Made by a program: the position numbers and the translations under genes. The notes beneath the pieces are model-generated. The model saw only the letters and a list, made by a program, of their open reading frames with translations, made no database searches and was not told the DNA's origin. DNA of 7,844 nucleotides from JBECKQ01 sp040235375 (GTDB taxonomy: Bacteria > Planctomycetota > Phycisphaerae > UBA1845): assembly GCA_040235375.1 (NCBI GenBank), contig JBECKQ010000246.1, positions 1 to 7,844 of the forward strand, given 5' to 3'. This document shows positions 1 to 6,900 of the stretch, piece after piece. Numbering within the stretch: the stretch's first letter is position 1; the number at the start of each line of letters is the position of its first letter.

Positions 1-2
1 GC

Positions 3-173
3 CGTAGGTGCCGCGGCTGTCGGCATGAACCTGGCAGATGGACGCGACCAACTGCTCGCGACGCTGTTCTCGAGGGCGGACTCGGCGCCGGCTGCGAGTG
101 CTTTGACTTTGACGGTGACGGCGACAATGACCTGATCGACTTCGCCGCGTTTATGCGCTACTTCACCGGGTAA
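3..173 (+). CDS. 3' end of a dockerin-like calcium-loop protein (partial)
   Basis: The frame is open from the left edge to a TAA at 171-173 (56 residues visible). The last 23 residues form one EF-hand/dockerin-type loop: Asp codons at 105, 111, 117, 129 and 138 fill loop positions 1, 3, 5, 9 and 12, with Gly at position 6, followed by a DFAAFMRYFTG tail. Such loops bind calcium in type I dockerins, and planctomycete secreted proteins often end in a pair of them. The first loop of the pair is not recognisable in this frame: the preceding residues are Arg/Cys-rich and unlike a dockerin. Either the gene has a frameshift just upstream or the partner loop lies outside the window. Loop position 8, normally Val or Ile, is Asn here (codon 126-128). 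The same tail style closes the two large downstream genes, so this is probably a third member of the same class of exported proteins. Its main domain is outside the window. Confidence 0.7.
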   Translation, partial: RRCRGCRHEPGRWTRPTARDAVLEGGLGAGCECFDFDGDGDNDLIDFAAFMRYFTG

Positions 174-292
174 GCCGATAGCGCCGCCGTGTGTCGCCGC
201 GTTCAGAGGAGTGTGTATACGTGGACTGCTGTTGGCAACTCGCTCCCAACTGTCGGCCGAACCGTTGCTAATGGATCGCCGCGCCGATGGCG

Positions 293-315
293 TTGAGGGA
301 ATCAGAATCCCTCAA
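293..315. repeat. Perfect 8-bp hairpin
   Basis: TTGAGGGA (293-300) and TCCCTCAA (308-315) are exact reverse complements around a 7-nt loop, about 120 bp downstream of the stop of the partial first gene. It could fold at the end of that transcript, but no T-run follows on either strand, so it is not a canonical intrinsic terminator. About one such 8-bp hairpin is expected by chance in a window this size. Confidence 0.3.
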
Positions 316-730
316 GCGGTCCGCAGACGGCGATTCACGGCGACGAAGCGACGAGCATTGCGAAGCTCAAATCAGCGAGACGAGCTTACCATCTTGTATT
401 CTGAACCTGCTCGGATGGCGAAACCAGTCTGGAATCGCTCAGCAGGCCCTCTGACACATTTGCTCGTTTCGGGCCCATCTCACTCCCTTTCAATATCATT
501 CACCCGAGGCGGATTCCGCCACCCGTCGGCTTCGCTCGAGAGAACGTGACCTCACAAGAATCATCACCGCCTTGTCGAAGAATTGCCATTACCTGTACCT
601 CCCCTCACTACGGGATCGACTCGCGTTCCCCCGCTGCGGCGATGGCATTTCGGCGGAACCCGACTACCCGCCGCGCTGCGGCATCACGCTGGCGGTTGGG
701 ATGTACCGAAACGGGACGATAACGACTTAC

Positions 731-760
731 AACGACGAAAATGCATCGATTTTCCTCGTT
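731..760. repeat. 12-bp-arm inverted repeat with one mismatch
   Basis: Arms AACGACGAAAAT (731-742) and ATTTTCCTCGTT (749-760) pair at 11 of 12 positions (C736/C755 is the mismatch) around the 6-nt loop GCATCG. It lies 60 bp from the discriminator end of the tRNA remnant, on the downstream side relative to the tRNA strand. No T-run follows, so it is not a standard terminator. It could be a protein-binding site or a hairpin of the former tRNA transcript. Confidence 0.4.
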
Positions 761-819
761 CGACAGCAAAAACGCGCAGAGGGTCAAGCGGCGTAGCTGC
801 CGTTAGGGAAGGGATTTAC

Positions 820-866
820 AGCGGGCGATCGGATTCGAACCGACGACGTCCAGCTTAGGAAGCCAA
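820..866 (-). pseudogene. 3'-half remnant of tRNA-Arg(CCT)
   Basis: On the minus strand this reads as the 3' half of a tRNA. The anticodon loop TTCCTAA (861-855) has U33, anticodon CCT and A37. It is followed by the 3' strand of the anticodon stem (854-850), a 5-nt variable loop (849-845), a T arm with stem 844-840/832-828 and loop TTCGAAT (839-833), the acceptor 3' strand CGCCCGC (827-821) and discriminator T (820). The T arm keeps the invariant G53, T54, T55, C56, A58 and C61. No CCA is encoded. The 5' half is missing: there is no acceptor partner GCGGGCG or D arm upstream, and the 5' anticodon strand (866-862) matches only through wobble pairs at three positions. Homology thus starts at the anticodon stem/loop, the usual boundary of tyrosine-integrase attachment cores in tRNA genes. 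The likeliest reading is an att scar; a simple deletion is the alternative. Confidence 0.65.
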
Positions 867-924
867 TTAACCTGACGCGCCGAAACCAACGGAAGTTACT
901 GTCGGACAGCACGTTAGCGCCGTT

Positions 925-976
925 TCGCACTTCTCGCAAGTTTCGCGCTTTGTCGCACCGCTTCGCACTGGTTCGC
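925..976. repeat. Helically phased TCGC repeat patch
   Basis: The tetramer TCGC begins at 925, 934, 943, 953, 963 and 973, giving spacings of 9, 9, 10, 10 and 10 bp, close to one DNA helical turn. Neighbouring bases are partly conserved (mostly TTCGCA or TTCGCG). It could be a decayed short tandem repeat or an array of sites on one face of the helix. A TTTTTT run follows at 978-983. Confidence 0.35.
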
Positions 977-1432
977 GTTTTTTGCATGCGCAAAGCGGTA
1001 GCCGCAACGTCCACGTCGAGTTCGGTGAACCTGGGAACAGTCGATGTTGCAGGAATTCGGCGCCGCCCACTGTGTATTCAGGCCGGGGTGAATCGATTCC
1101 TTCAGGAGACCCGCGCAGACGGCCATAACGCCCTCTTCGGACCGCATCGCCACTCGAATGCGGACACGAGCGGACAACACGGTACATCAGAGGACACCAG
1201 AAGACAAGGAAAACAAGCCGACTCCCCACCGGAGTCCGCACTGAAGAACCTCCGCCGAATGCACTCGATTCGATGCTTCCAGGCACACCTGCCTCGGCAC
1301 TACAGATGCCTCCAGGCGATTCCATTCCTTCTGGTGGCAGGCGCGACCGTCCGGCTCTTGACTGCGTCGCGTCGCGCGATCCTGAAACAGATCTGGACGA
1401 GCTTGGCTGAGATCAGTGCGTAGTTGGCCGAA

Positions 1433-1483
1433 CTGGCGCGCTGATCCGAAAGGCGGCGCGCCAGCGTAGGGCTGCGGCGCTGG
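1433..1483. repeat. Two overlapping, mutually exclusive hairpins
   Basis: Hairpin A pairs CTGGCGCGC (1433-1441) exactly with GCGCGCCAG (1456-1464), and its 14-nt loop contains CCGAAAGG, a possible GAAA-capped inner stem. Hairpin B pairs CCAGCG (1461-1466) with CGCTGG (1478-1483). They share 1461-1464, so only one can form at a time. No gene or T-run follows directly, so the resemblance to an attenuator is formal only, and a 9-bp hairpin is close to chance expectation here. Confidence 0.25.
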
Positions 1484-1539
1484 GCGTTTCCAATGTCTGA
1501 CAGGTCACCCTCCCACTTCACTATGCCCGAACCGCAATG

Positions 1540-1551
1540 CGCGAATTCGCG
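1540..1551. repeat. 12-bp perfect palindrome
   Basis: CGCGAATTCGCG is a perfect palindrome. It could bind a dimeric regulator, but one or two palindromes of this length are expected by chance in a window this size and no gene start is adjacent. Confidence 0.15.
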
Positions 1552-1575
1552 GGACGGTGAGACTGAGCCACGCCT

Positions 1576-1676
1576 CTTCGCGCGCAACAAGGTACACCAT
1601 TCGAACACGCGGCGGGAGAACCTCGCTGCCTGGCGCTACGGCGTGTCGGAAACGTGGAAGGTGTAAGCGCGCGAAG
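1576..1676. other. Nested inverted repeats: candidate structured RNA of about 100 nt
   Basis: Three sets of arms nest inside one another. P1: CTTCGCGCGC (1576-1585) with GCGCGCGAAG (1667-1676), 10 bp exact. P2: TACACC (1593-1598) with GGTGTA (1660-1665), 6 bp exact. P3: 1600-1603 plus 1605-1610 with 1641-1650, 10 bp including one G-T pair and a bulged A1604. Joining segments are short (7 and 1 nt between P1 and P2; 1 and 9 nt between P2 and P3). The apical part, 1611-1640, could hold a small GAG/CTC stem. P1 alone is about what chance gives; its nesting with P2 and P3 is what stands out. The strand cannot be decided, no U-run terminator follows, and I recognise no known RNA family. Confidence 0.3.
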
Positions 1677-2091
1677 CCATGCATCCTCCTCCAGCCGCAG
1701 CGGCCGCGCCTGATTCAAGCCGCACTTGGCTGGGGCAATCCCGGAAAACCCGATCGGTGCGACTCTGAGTTTCTGCGTGGGACAGCATTGCCGCCAGATA
1801 GGCGCAGCCGCCAGCTCGTCCGTGACACTCGCACTGTAGGCTGCAATCGCCGACGGCCTTCGTAGTTTCTGGTTTTTGTCGTGCAACGTACGTGGTTTCG
1901 TTGTAGGATGTAGTACAGATCGACTGCGACAATCGTCAGTCGTCATCCAGGACCTCACTTCCTTCAGCTTCCGCGTGGCGACCGTCGAAGGGCCGTAGGT
2001 CGGCCGTCCGCAAGGGCGTGTCGATGATCACGTCCGCACCACCATGCCGTTCGTCGATCGTGCGCCGGCGCGACGCTGGCGCCTTACCTCT

Positions 2092-2108
2092 CGTCGGCAC
2101 CGCCGACG
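2092..2108 (+). promoter_or_regulatory. 5'-leader hairpin just upstream of a ribosome-binding site
   Basis: CGTCGGC (2092-2098) pairs exactly with GCCGACG (2102-2108) around the 3-nt loop ACC. It ends 7 nt before the AAGGAG of the SBBP gene. As an mRNA stem it could protect the 5' end or affect access to the ribosome-binding site. Regulation itself is inferred. Confidence 0.3.
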
Positions 2109-2115
2109 GCTGCAC

Positions 2116-2121
2116 AAGGAG
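2116..2121 (+). promoter_or_regulatory. Ribosome-binding site deciding the start at 2128
   Basis: AAGGAG sits 6 nt upstream of ATG 2128. An in-frame ATG at 2044 would add 28 Arg-rich residues in front of the signal peptide and lacks a comparable site, so 2128 is the better start. Confidence 0.75.
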
Positions 2122-2127
2122 CAGGTC

Positions 2128-3738
2128 ATGTCGCAAGCAACTGTACTTGACCGTACGCATCGGGGACGAGCCTGGCTGGTAGCAATGCTCGGGATTCTCG
2201 CAGCGGCTGTCACGGGCGCGCAGGCAGAGTTGCCCGATGTCGTCTACCAGAAGGTATTCACGCAGTACACACCGATCACCCCAGAGGACATCGCGGTCGA
2301 TGATGCAGGCAACGCCTATATTCTGGCCAGCCGATGGGGCAACAACTACGCCGCCCGCATGCTGAAGCTTGACCCGGAAGGCAATCTGATCTGGTTCCAA
2401 GAGTTCGATGGCAGCCAAGCTGATATTCCGGGAGGCATGGCGCTCGACGCTGCGGGGGATGTGTACATCGCCGGAACCACGGGCTCGCCCGACTTTCCCA
2501 CACTGAATCCACTGCAGGCCGAATTGAGCAGCGTCCAAAATGACGCGTTTGTCATGAAGCTATCCGGCGTGGACGGCACGTTGCTTTACAGCACGTACTT
2601 TGGCTCCACCTACTCGGATAGGGCCCGTGACATCGCCGTGAATGACGAGGGCGAGATGTACATCGTGGGTCAGACTAAGTCCCCCTATCTTCCGATGGTC
2701 GACCCGCTGCAGGGCACACTCGGCGGCGATCCGTACTACCCATATGAAGACGCCTTCATCGCCAAGATTTCTGCCGACGGCAGCGCGTTGCTGTACAGCA
2801 CGTACTTCGGCGGCGAGCACATCGAGGACGGGCGCGGTATTGCGCTGGACGACGCGGGGCGCATCCACATCGTCGGGACGACACGGAGCGCCGAGTTGCC
2901 GACGGTGAACCCGGCCCAGGGCGCGCTCGGCGGAGGAAGCGACGCCTTCGCTGCGCGCATTTCCGCGGACGGCCAAACGCTGGAATACTGTACGTACCTC
3001 GGCGGCGAGTCAGGTGAGTCGGTGCACGGAATGGCCCTCGATTCGCAGGGGCGGTTGTACATCGGCGGGGGCACGTCATCGCTGATGTTCCCCACGACGC
3101 CGGGGGCATACCAGGAGGAGTACGTTGGTGGGATCCTCGCGTGCGAGATTCCGCTCGGCGGGCACTACAACTGCCCTGACGTGTACGTCGCCAGGCTGTC
3201 AGCCGACGGGGCCAAAGTGGAGTACGCCACGTATCTGGGCGGGCATCAGACCGACGAGTGCTACGGACTGACCGCCACGCCGACAGGCCAAGCGTACGTG
3301 GCCGGGCACACCAAGTCTCAGGACTTCCCGCCGTATGCTTCGGGGACGTTCTTCCAGGTGTACCTGACCAAGCTGGACGCCGCAGGTGCCGTGCTGGAGT
3401 ACACTGCGCTGTTTGACACGACAACCGTCTCGACGGCGCGCGTGGTGTTCGACCCGGCTGGCGATATCTACCTGTCCAGCGAGGTCCATACGCCGACGGA
3501 CCTGCAGGTAGTCAAACTGACCGAAGGCGGCGCCAAGACGGGAGACGTGGACGCCGACGGCGACGTGGACCTGAACGACTTCGCCACCTTCGCCGTGTGC
3601 TTCCACGGATCCGGCGTCACCAAGCCGCCGGCCGGGTGCGAAGCCGGGGAGTTCTCCGCCTGCGATATGGACAACGACGGAGACGTGGACCACGCGGACT
3701 TCTCCACTTTCGCTTTGGAATTCACCGGCGCCCTTTAG
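2128..3738 (+). CDS. Secreted SBBP beta-propeller protein with dockerin-like tail
   Basis: 536 residues from ATG 2128. Residues 1-33 form a signal peptide (Arg-containing start, hydrophobic WLVAMLGILAAAV, cleavage after AQA before Glu34). Residues about 52-470 hold seven imperfect SBBP-type repeats, each opening with an IAVD/MALD-like strand followed by GxxYIxGxT. They begin near residues 52, 101, 166, 235, 299, 378 and 437; several end in the family's typical L-Y-S-T-Y-F-G. Seven copies fit one closed seven-bladed propeller. The tail has two calcium loops: Asp473, 475, 477, 481, 484 and Asp513, 515, 517, 521, 524, separated by a Gly/Pro-rich link with Cys491, 504 and 512. No catalytic motif is visible; SBBP propellers are usually binding or structural and this one should act outside the cytoplasmic membrane. 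Blade 6 is preceded by a longer, Cys-containing insert (about residues 330-355). Family assignment is firm; ligand and role are unknown. Confidence 0.9.
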   Translation: MSQATVLDRTHRGRAWLVAMLGILAAAVTGAQAELPDVVYQKVFTQYTPITPEDIAVDDAGNAYILASRWGNNYAARMLKLDPEGNLIWFQEFDGSQADIPGGMALDAAGDVYIAGTTGSPDFPTLNPLQAELSSVQNDAFVMKLSGVDGTLLYSTYFGSTYSDRARDIAVNDEGEMYIVGQTKSPYLPMVDPLQGTLGGDPYYPYEDAFIAKISADGSALLYSTYFGGEHIEDGRGIALDDAGRIHIVGTTRSAELPTVNPAQGALGGGSDAFAARISADGQTLEYCTYLGGESGESVHGMALDSQGRLYIGGGTSSLMFPTTPGAYQEEYVGGILACEIPLGGHYNCPDVYVARLSADGAKVEYATYLGGHQTDECYGLTATPTGQAYVAGHTKSQDFPPYASGTFFQVYLTKLDAAGAVLEYTALFDTTTVSTARVVFDPAGDIYLSSEVHTPTDLQVVKLTEGGAKTGDVDADGDVDLNDFATFAVCFHGSGVTKPPAGCEAGEFSACDMDNDGDVDHADFSTFALEFTGAL

Positions 3739-3930
3739 CGGCGCGTGTGCAATAGACGTGAAAAGACGCAGGCAGCTTCCGCGAACGGAGGTGCCTCGTG
3801 CCGCCAGATGCCGCGGCTTCCCCAATTTAGCGGCTCACCTTCAGCCTGTAAGGGGTGGGCCGGCTGTGCGACCAATCACCGGTAGCCGTGCAACGGTCTG
3901 GGGGGCTATACGGGACACGGTCACGTCACA

Positions 3931-3936
3931 AAGGAG
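3931..3936 (+). promoter_or_regulatory. Ribosome-binding site of the VCBS-repeat gene
   Basis: AAGGAG lies 6 nt before ATG 3943, the same motif and spacing as at 2116, and both are preceded by a CACA run. The 204-bp gap after the previous stop shows no clear terminator; a GCGCC/GGCGC stem overlaps that stop codon (about 3729-3745) without a T-run. CTATAC at 3906-3911 could be part of a -10 element, but no good -35 is seen. Confidence 0.75.
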
Positions 3937-3942
3937 CGAAAA

Positions 3943-6900
3943 ATGTATTTCCGCACGAGACGTTTCACGCCGATCCTGACCGTACTCGCCGCGTCGGCGA
4001 TCATCTCCTCCGCCCGCGCGGACCAAAACATCTTCGGTGAGCCGCAGTTCTGGGGCTTCGCTTACGACTTCGCCACCGTCGCCGGCGACTTCGACGGCGA
4101 TGGCGACATCGACCTCTTCACCACCGACCCGCCCACCTACGATTCCTTCGGCCAGCTCATCGACCCCGGGGATTACACGATCAACTTCAACACCGACGGC
4201 CAGGGATCGTTCAGCTCGCAGACGCTCATCGATTCCGATGGCGCGCACGCCGTTTTCGCCAACGATCTCAACAGCGACGGCGCGCTGGACGTGATCGACG
4301 ACGACATCGGCGTCATGCTCGGCAACGGCGACGGCACGTTCGGACCGATCATCCAGTACAGCAACGGACACGGCACAAGCTACGCCCTCGGTTTCGGCGA
4401 CATGGACAACGACGGCGACATCGATATCGTCGCCCCGAATACCGGACCGGTCCTGCTCAACAACGGCGACGGCACGTTCTACACGGAGTTCGTTAGCAGC
4501 GACGTCGCCGGCGGCATCGGCGTCGGTATCGGTGACGTGGATGAGGACGGCGTCCTCGACATCGTCAGCGTCGACGGCTACGACCCCGTCATCACGATCC
4601 AGCTCGGGCTCGGCGACGGCTTCGGCAACCCCGGACCGCCGTACACCGCCGACATCGGTCAGCCGGAGCCGGAGGACATGGCGCTGGTGGACATGAACAA
4701 CGACGGCCATCTCGACGTGGTCACGCTCAACGGCTACCCCAGCGACAACGTCTCCGTCGTCCTTGGCAACGGCGACGGCACGTTCGGCAGCCCGACGATC
4801 TACGAGCCACACGACCCGGCGAACTTCAACGTCGAGGTGTTCAAGGTCGCCGACGTCTCCGGCGACGGCGCGCCGGAGGTGGCGGTCACGAGCATCGTCT
4901 ACGGTGACGCGGAGCACCATTACGAGACCGGCCTGCTGCTCAACGACGGCGACGGCGGCCTCACGCTCCATCAGACGATCGTCGACTTCGGGCAGGGCAG
5001 CGAGAACATCGTCGCGGCCGATCTCGACAACGACGGCAACACCGATCTCGCGAACGCCTCAGACCTGCTGTTCAATCAGCTTCCCGCCACGATCGGCATG
5101 GGCGTGAAGCCGCTCGACGACTTCTTCTCGATCGGGCCGTACGGCGGACCATTCGATCCGCCGAGCAAGACCTACACGCTCACGAACAACGAGGGTTTCC
5201 CGATCGAATACAGCGCCAGCGCGGACGCCGATTGGCTCACGATCGACAACATGGGCGGGATGATCCCGGCCGGCGGGAGCGTCGACGTCAACGTCAGCAT
5301 CAACGCGGCCGCCAATTCGCTGCCGCGCGGCGACTATGGCGCGACGGTGTTGCTCGTCAACCTGACCAATCATCACGGCGACCGCACCCGCGAAGTCACC
5401 CTGCAAGTCGGGATCGAGCAGGTCATCTACTCGTTCTCGATGGACAGCGACCCCGGCTGGCAGACCGAAGGTGATTGGGCGTTCGGCCAACCGACCGGCC
5501 AGGGCGGCGCGTACGGATCGCCCGATCCCACCAGCGGCTACACCGGTCCGAACGTGTATGGCTACAACCTGAACGGCGACTACCCGGGCGGCCTGTGGTA
5601 TACGAATCTCACGACCGGCGCCATCGACTGCTCGAACCTGAGCCACGTGTCGCTGCGGTTCAGACGCTGGCTCGGCGTGAATGACCAACCCGACAGTGCC
5701 TACGTCCGCCTGAGCACCGACGGCGACTTCTTCCTGACCGTGTGGTTCAACCAGGACGAGGTCTACGACAGCGGCTGGCAGTGGGTGGAGTACGAACTCC
5801 CCTTCGCCGACGGAAAGTCGACCGTGTACCTCCAGTGGAGCATGGGGCCGACCTATCTCGGCGGCGCCTGCGGCTGGAACATCGACGATGTCCAGCTCTG
5901 GGGCGTCGATAACTCCATCACCGGCAATACCGGCCTGCACGTGTACCCCGCTGCCGACTACGCCGCCCAAGGTCCGCAAGGCGGACCATTCGATCCTCCC
6001 TTCAAGCACTACACGGTGAAGAACGACACTGACCACGACGTTGATTACAGCGTTACCAAGACCGCCGACTGGATCACCATTGATAACGCCACCGGCACGC
6101 TCCCGCCCGCCGGCGCCGCCGATGTGACCGTTCACATCAATAGCAATGCCAACGGTCTCCCGCCCGGCCGGTACGATGACACGCTCATGATCCGCAATGA
6201 GACCGACGGGCGCGTCGACGCCACACGCGCCGTCTCCCTCGGCCTGCCGCAGGTCGTCTATAGCTTCCCGCTCGACAGCGATCCCGGCTGGCAGACCGAA
6301 GGCCTCTGGGCATTCGGCCAACCAACCGGACAGGGCGGCCAGCACGGTAATCCCGACCCGACGAGCGGCTACACCGGGGCCAACGTCTACGGCTACAACC
6401 TAAACGGCGATTATGAAAACAACCTCCCCGAAACCAACCTCACCACCACCGCCATCGATTGCTCCAACCTCAGCTTTGTCTCCCTCCGCTTCCACCGCTG
6501 GCTCAACCTTGAAGAGGGAAGTTACGATCACGCTTACATCCGCGTGAGCAACGACGGTGTCAACTGGACCGACGTCTGGGCGAACGAGAACTACATCACG
6601 CTGGAAGAAGACGCCTGGCAAGAGGAACAATACGGTATTTCCAGCTTCGCTGACGGACAGTCCACCGTTTTCATCCGCTGGACCATGGGCACGACGGACA
6701 ACATCTGGCAATACTCCGGCTGGAACATCGATGATGTCGAGATCCTGGCCGTCGACCATAGCGCGCCGCTTCCCGGCGATCTCGACGGCGACGGCGACGT
6801 CGATATGGATGACTTCGTGCTGTTCGCGCCCTGCATGGGTGGACCGGGGGTAACCGACCCGCCGCCGGGCCGTGAACCCAGTGCGTTTGAGGCCGCGGAT

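Larger units (their letters stand above)
174..2091. other. Long gene-poor region
   Basis: About 1.9 kb with no coding region I can support. Open frames of 70-157 codons occur on both strands and overlap each other (for example 950-1423 plus against 867-1325 minus). None has a recognisable domain, and their composition is rich in Arg, Ser, Cys and Pro, as expected of random frames in GC-rich DNA. I found no integrase, transposase or toxin-antitoxin motif. What it does hold is listed separately: a tRNA 3'-half remnant (820-866), inverted repeats at 293-315, 731-760, 1433-1483, 1540-1551 and 1576-1676, and a phased TCGC patch (925-976). A locally AT-richer stretch at about 1861-1925 contains a CAACG/CGTTG inverted repeat (1884-1888/1899-1903). 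It could hold the promoter of the gene at 2128, but I cannot pick a convincing -35/-10 pair. Confidence 0.6.

Noticed and set aside
820..866. A functional tRNA gene at this position
   Set aside because: No D arm and no 5' acceptor strand GCGGGCG in the upstream minus-strand sequence, so a cloverleaf cannot form.
1272..1317. Direct repeat GATGCTTCCAGGC / GATGCCTCCAGGC as possible iterons
   Set aside because: Only two copies 33 bp apart with one mismatch; no further copies, no AT-rich origin region and no replication gene nearby.
950..1423. 157-codon plus-strand frame as a gene
   Set aside because: No domain, no clear ribosome-binding site, low-quality composition, and overlapped by equally long minus-strand frames (867-1325). 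It is consistent with chance in GC-rich DNA, though a fast-evolving orphan cannot be fully excluded.
1521..1958. 145-codon minus-strand frame as a gene
   Set aside because: Arg/Ser/Ala/Cys-rich translation without motifs, and it runs through the nested inverted repeats at 1576-1676. Overlapping frames on both strands look alike.
2044..2127. Longer start for the SBBP gene at ATG 2044
   Set aside because: It would add an Arg-rich stretch before the signal peptide and has no good ribosome-binding site, whereas ATG 2128 has AAGGAG at the right distance.
3798..3830. Ten-codon GTG micro-frame with GGAGG upstream between the two propeller genes, as a leader peptide
   Set aside because: No codon bias typical of attenuation leaders and no terminator hairpin with a T-run follows; a match this short is expected by chance.
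3841..4971. 376-codon open frame on the minus strand antisense to the VCBS gene
   Set aside because: It is a by-product of the Asp/Gly/Val-rich sense codons (GAC read antisense gives GTC). The translation is a monotonous Val/Asp/Ala string, and the sense frame has clear domains, a signal peptide and a ribosome-binding site.
5059..6345. 428-codon open frame on the minus strand antisense to the duplicated modules
   Set aside because: Same codon-composition artefact. The sense strand encodes conserved tandem domains and no start signal or domain is visible antisense.
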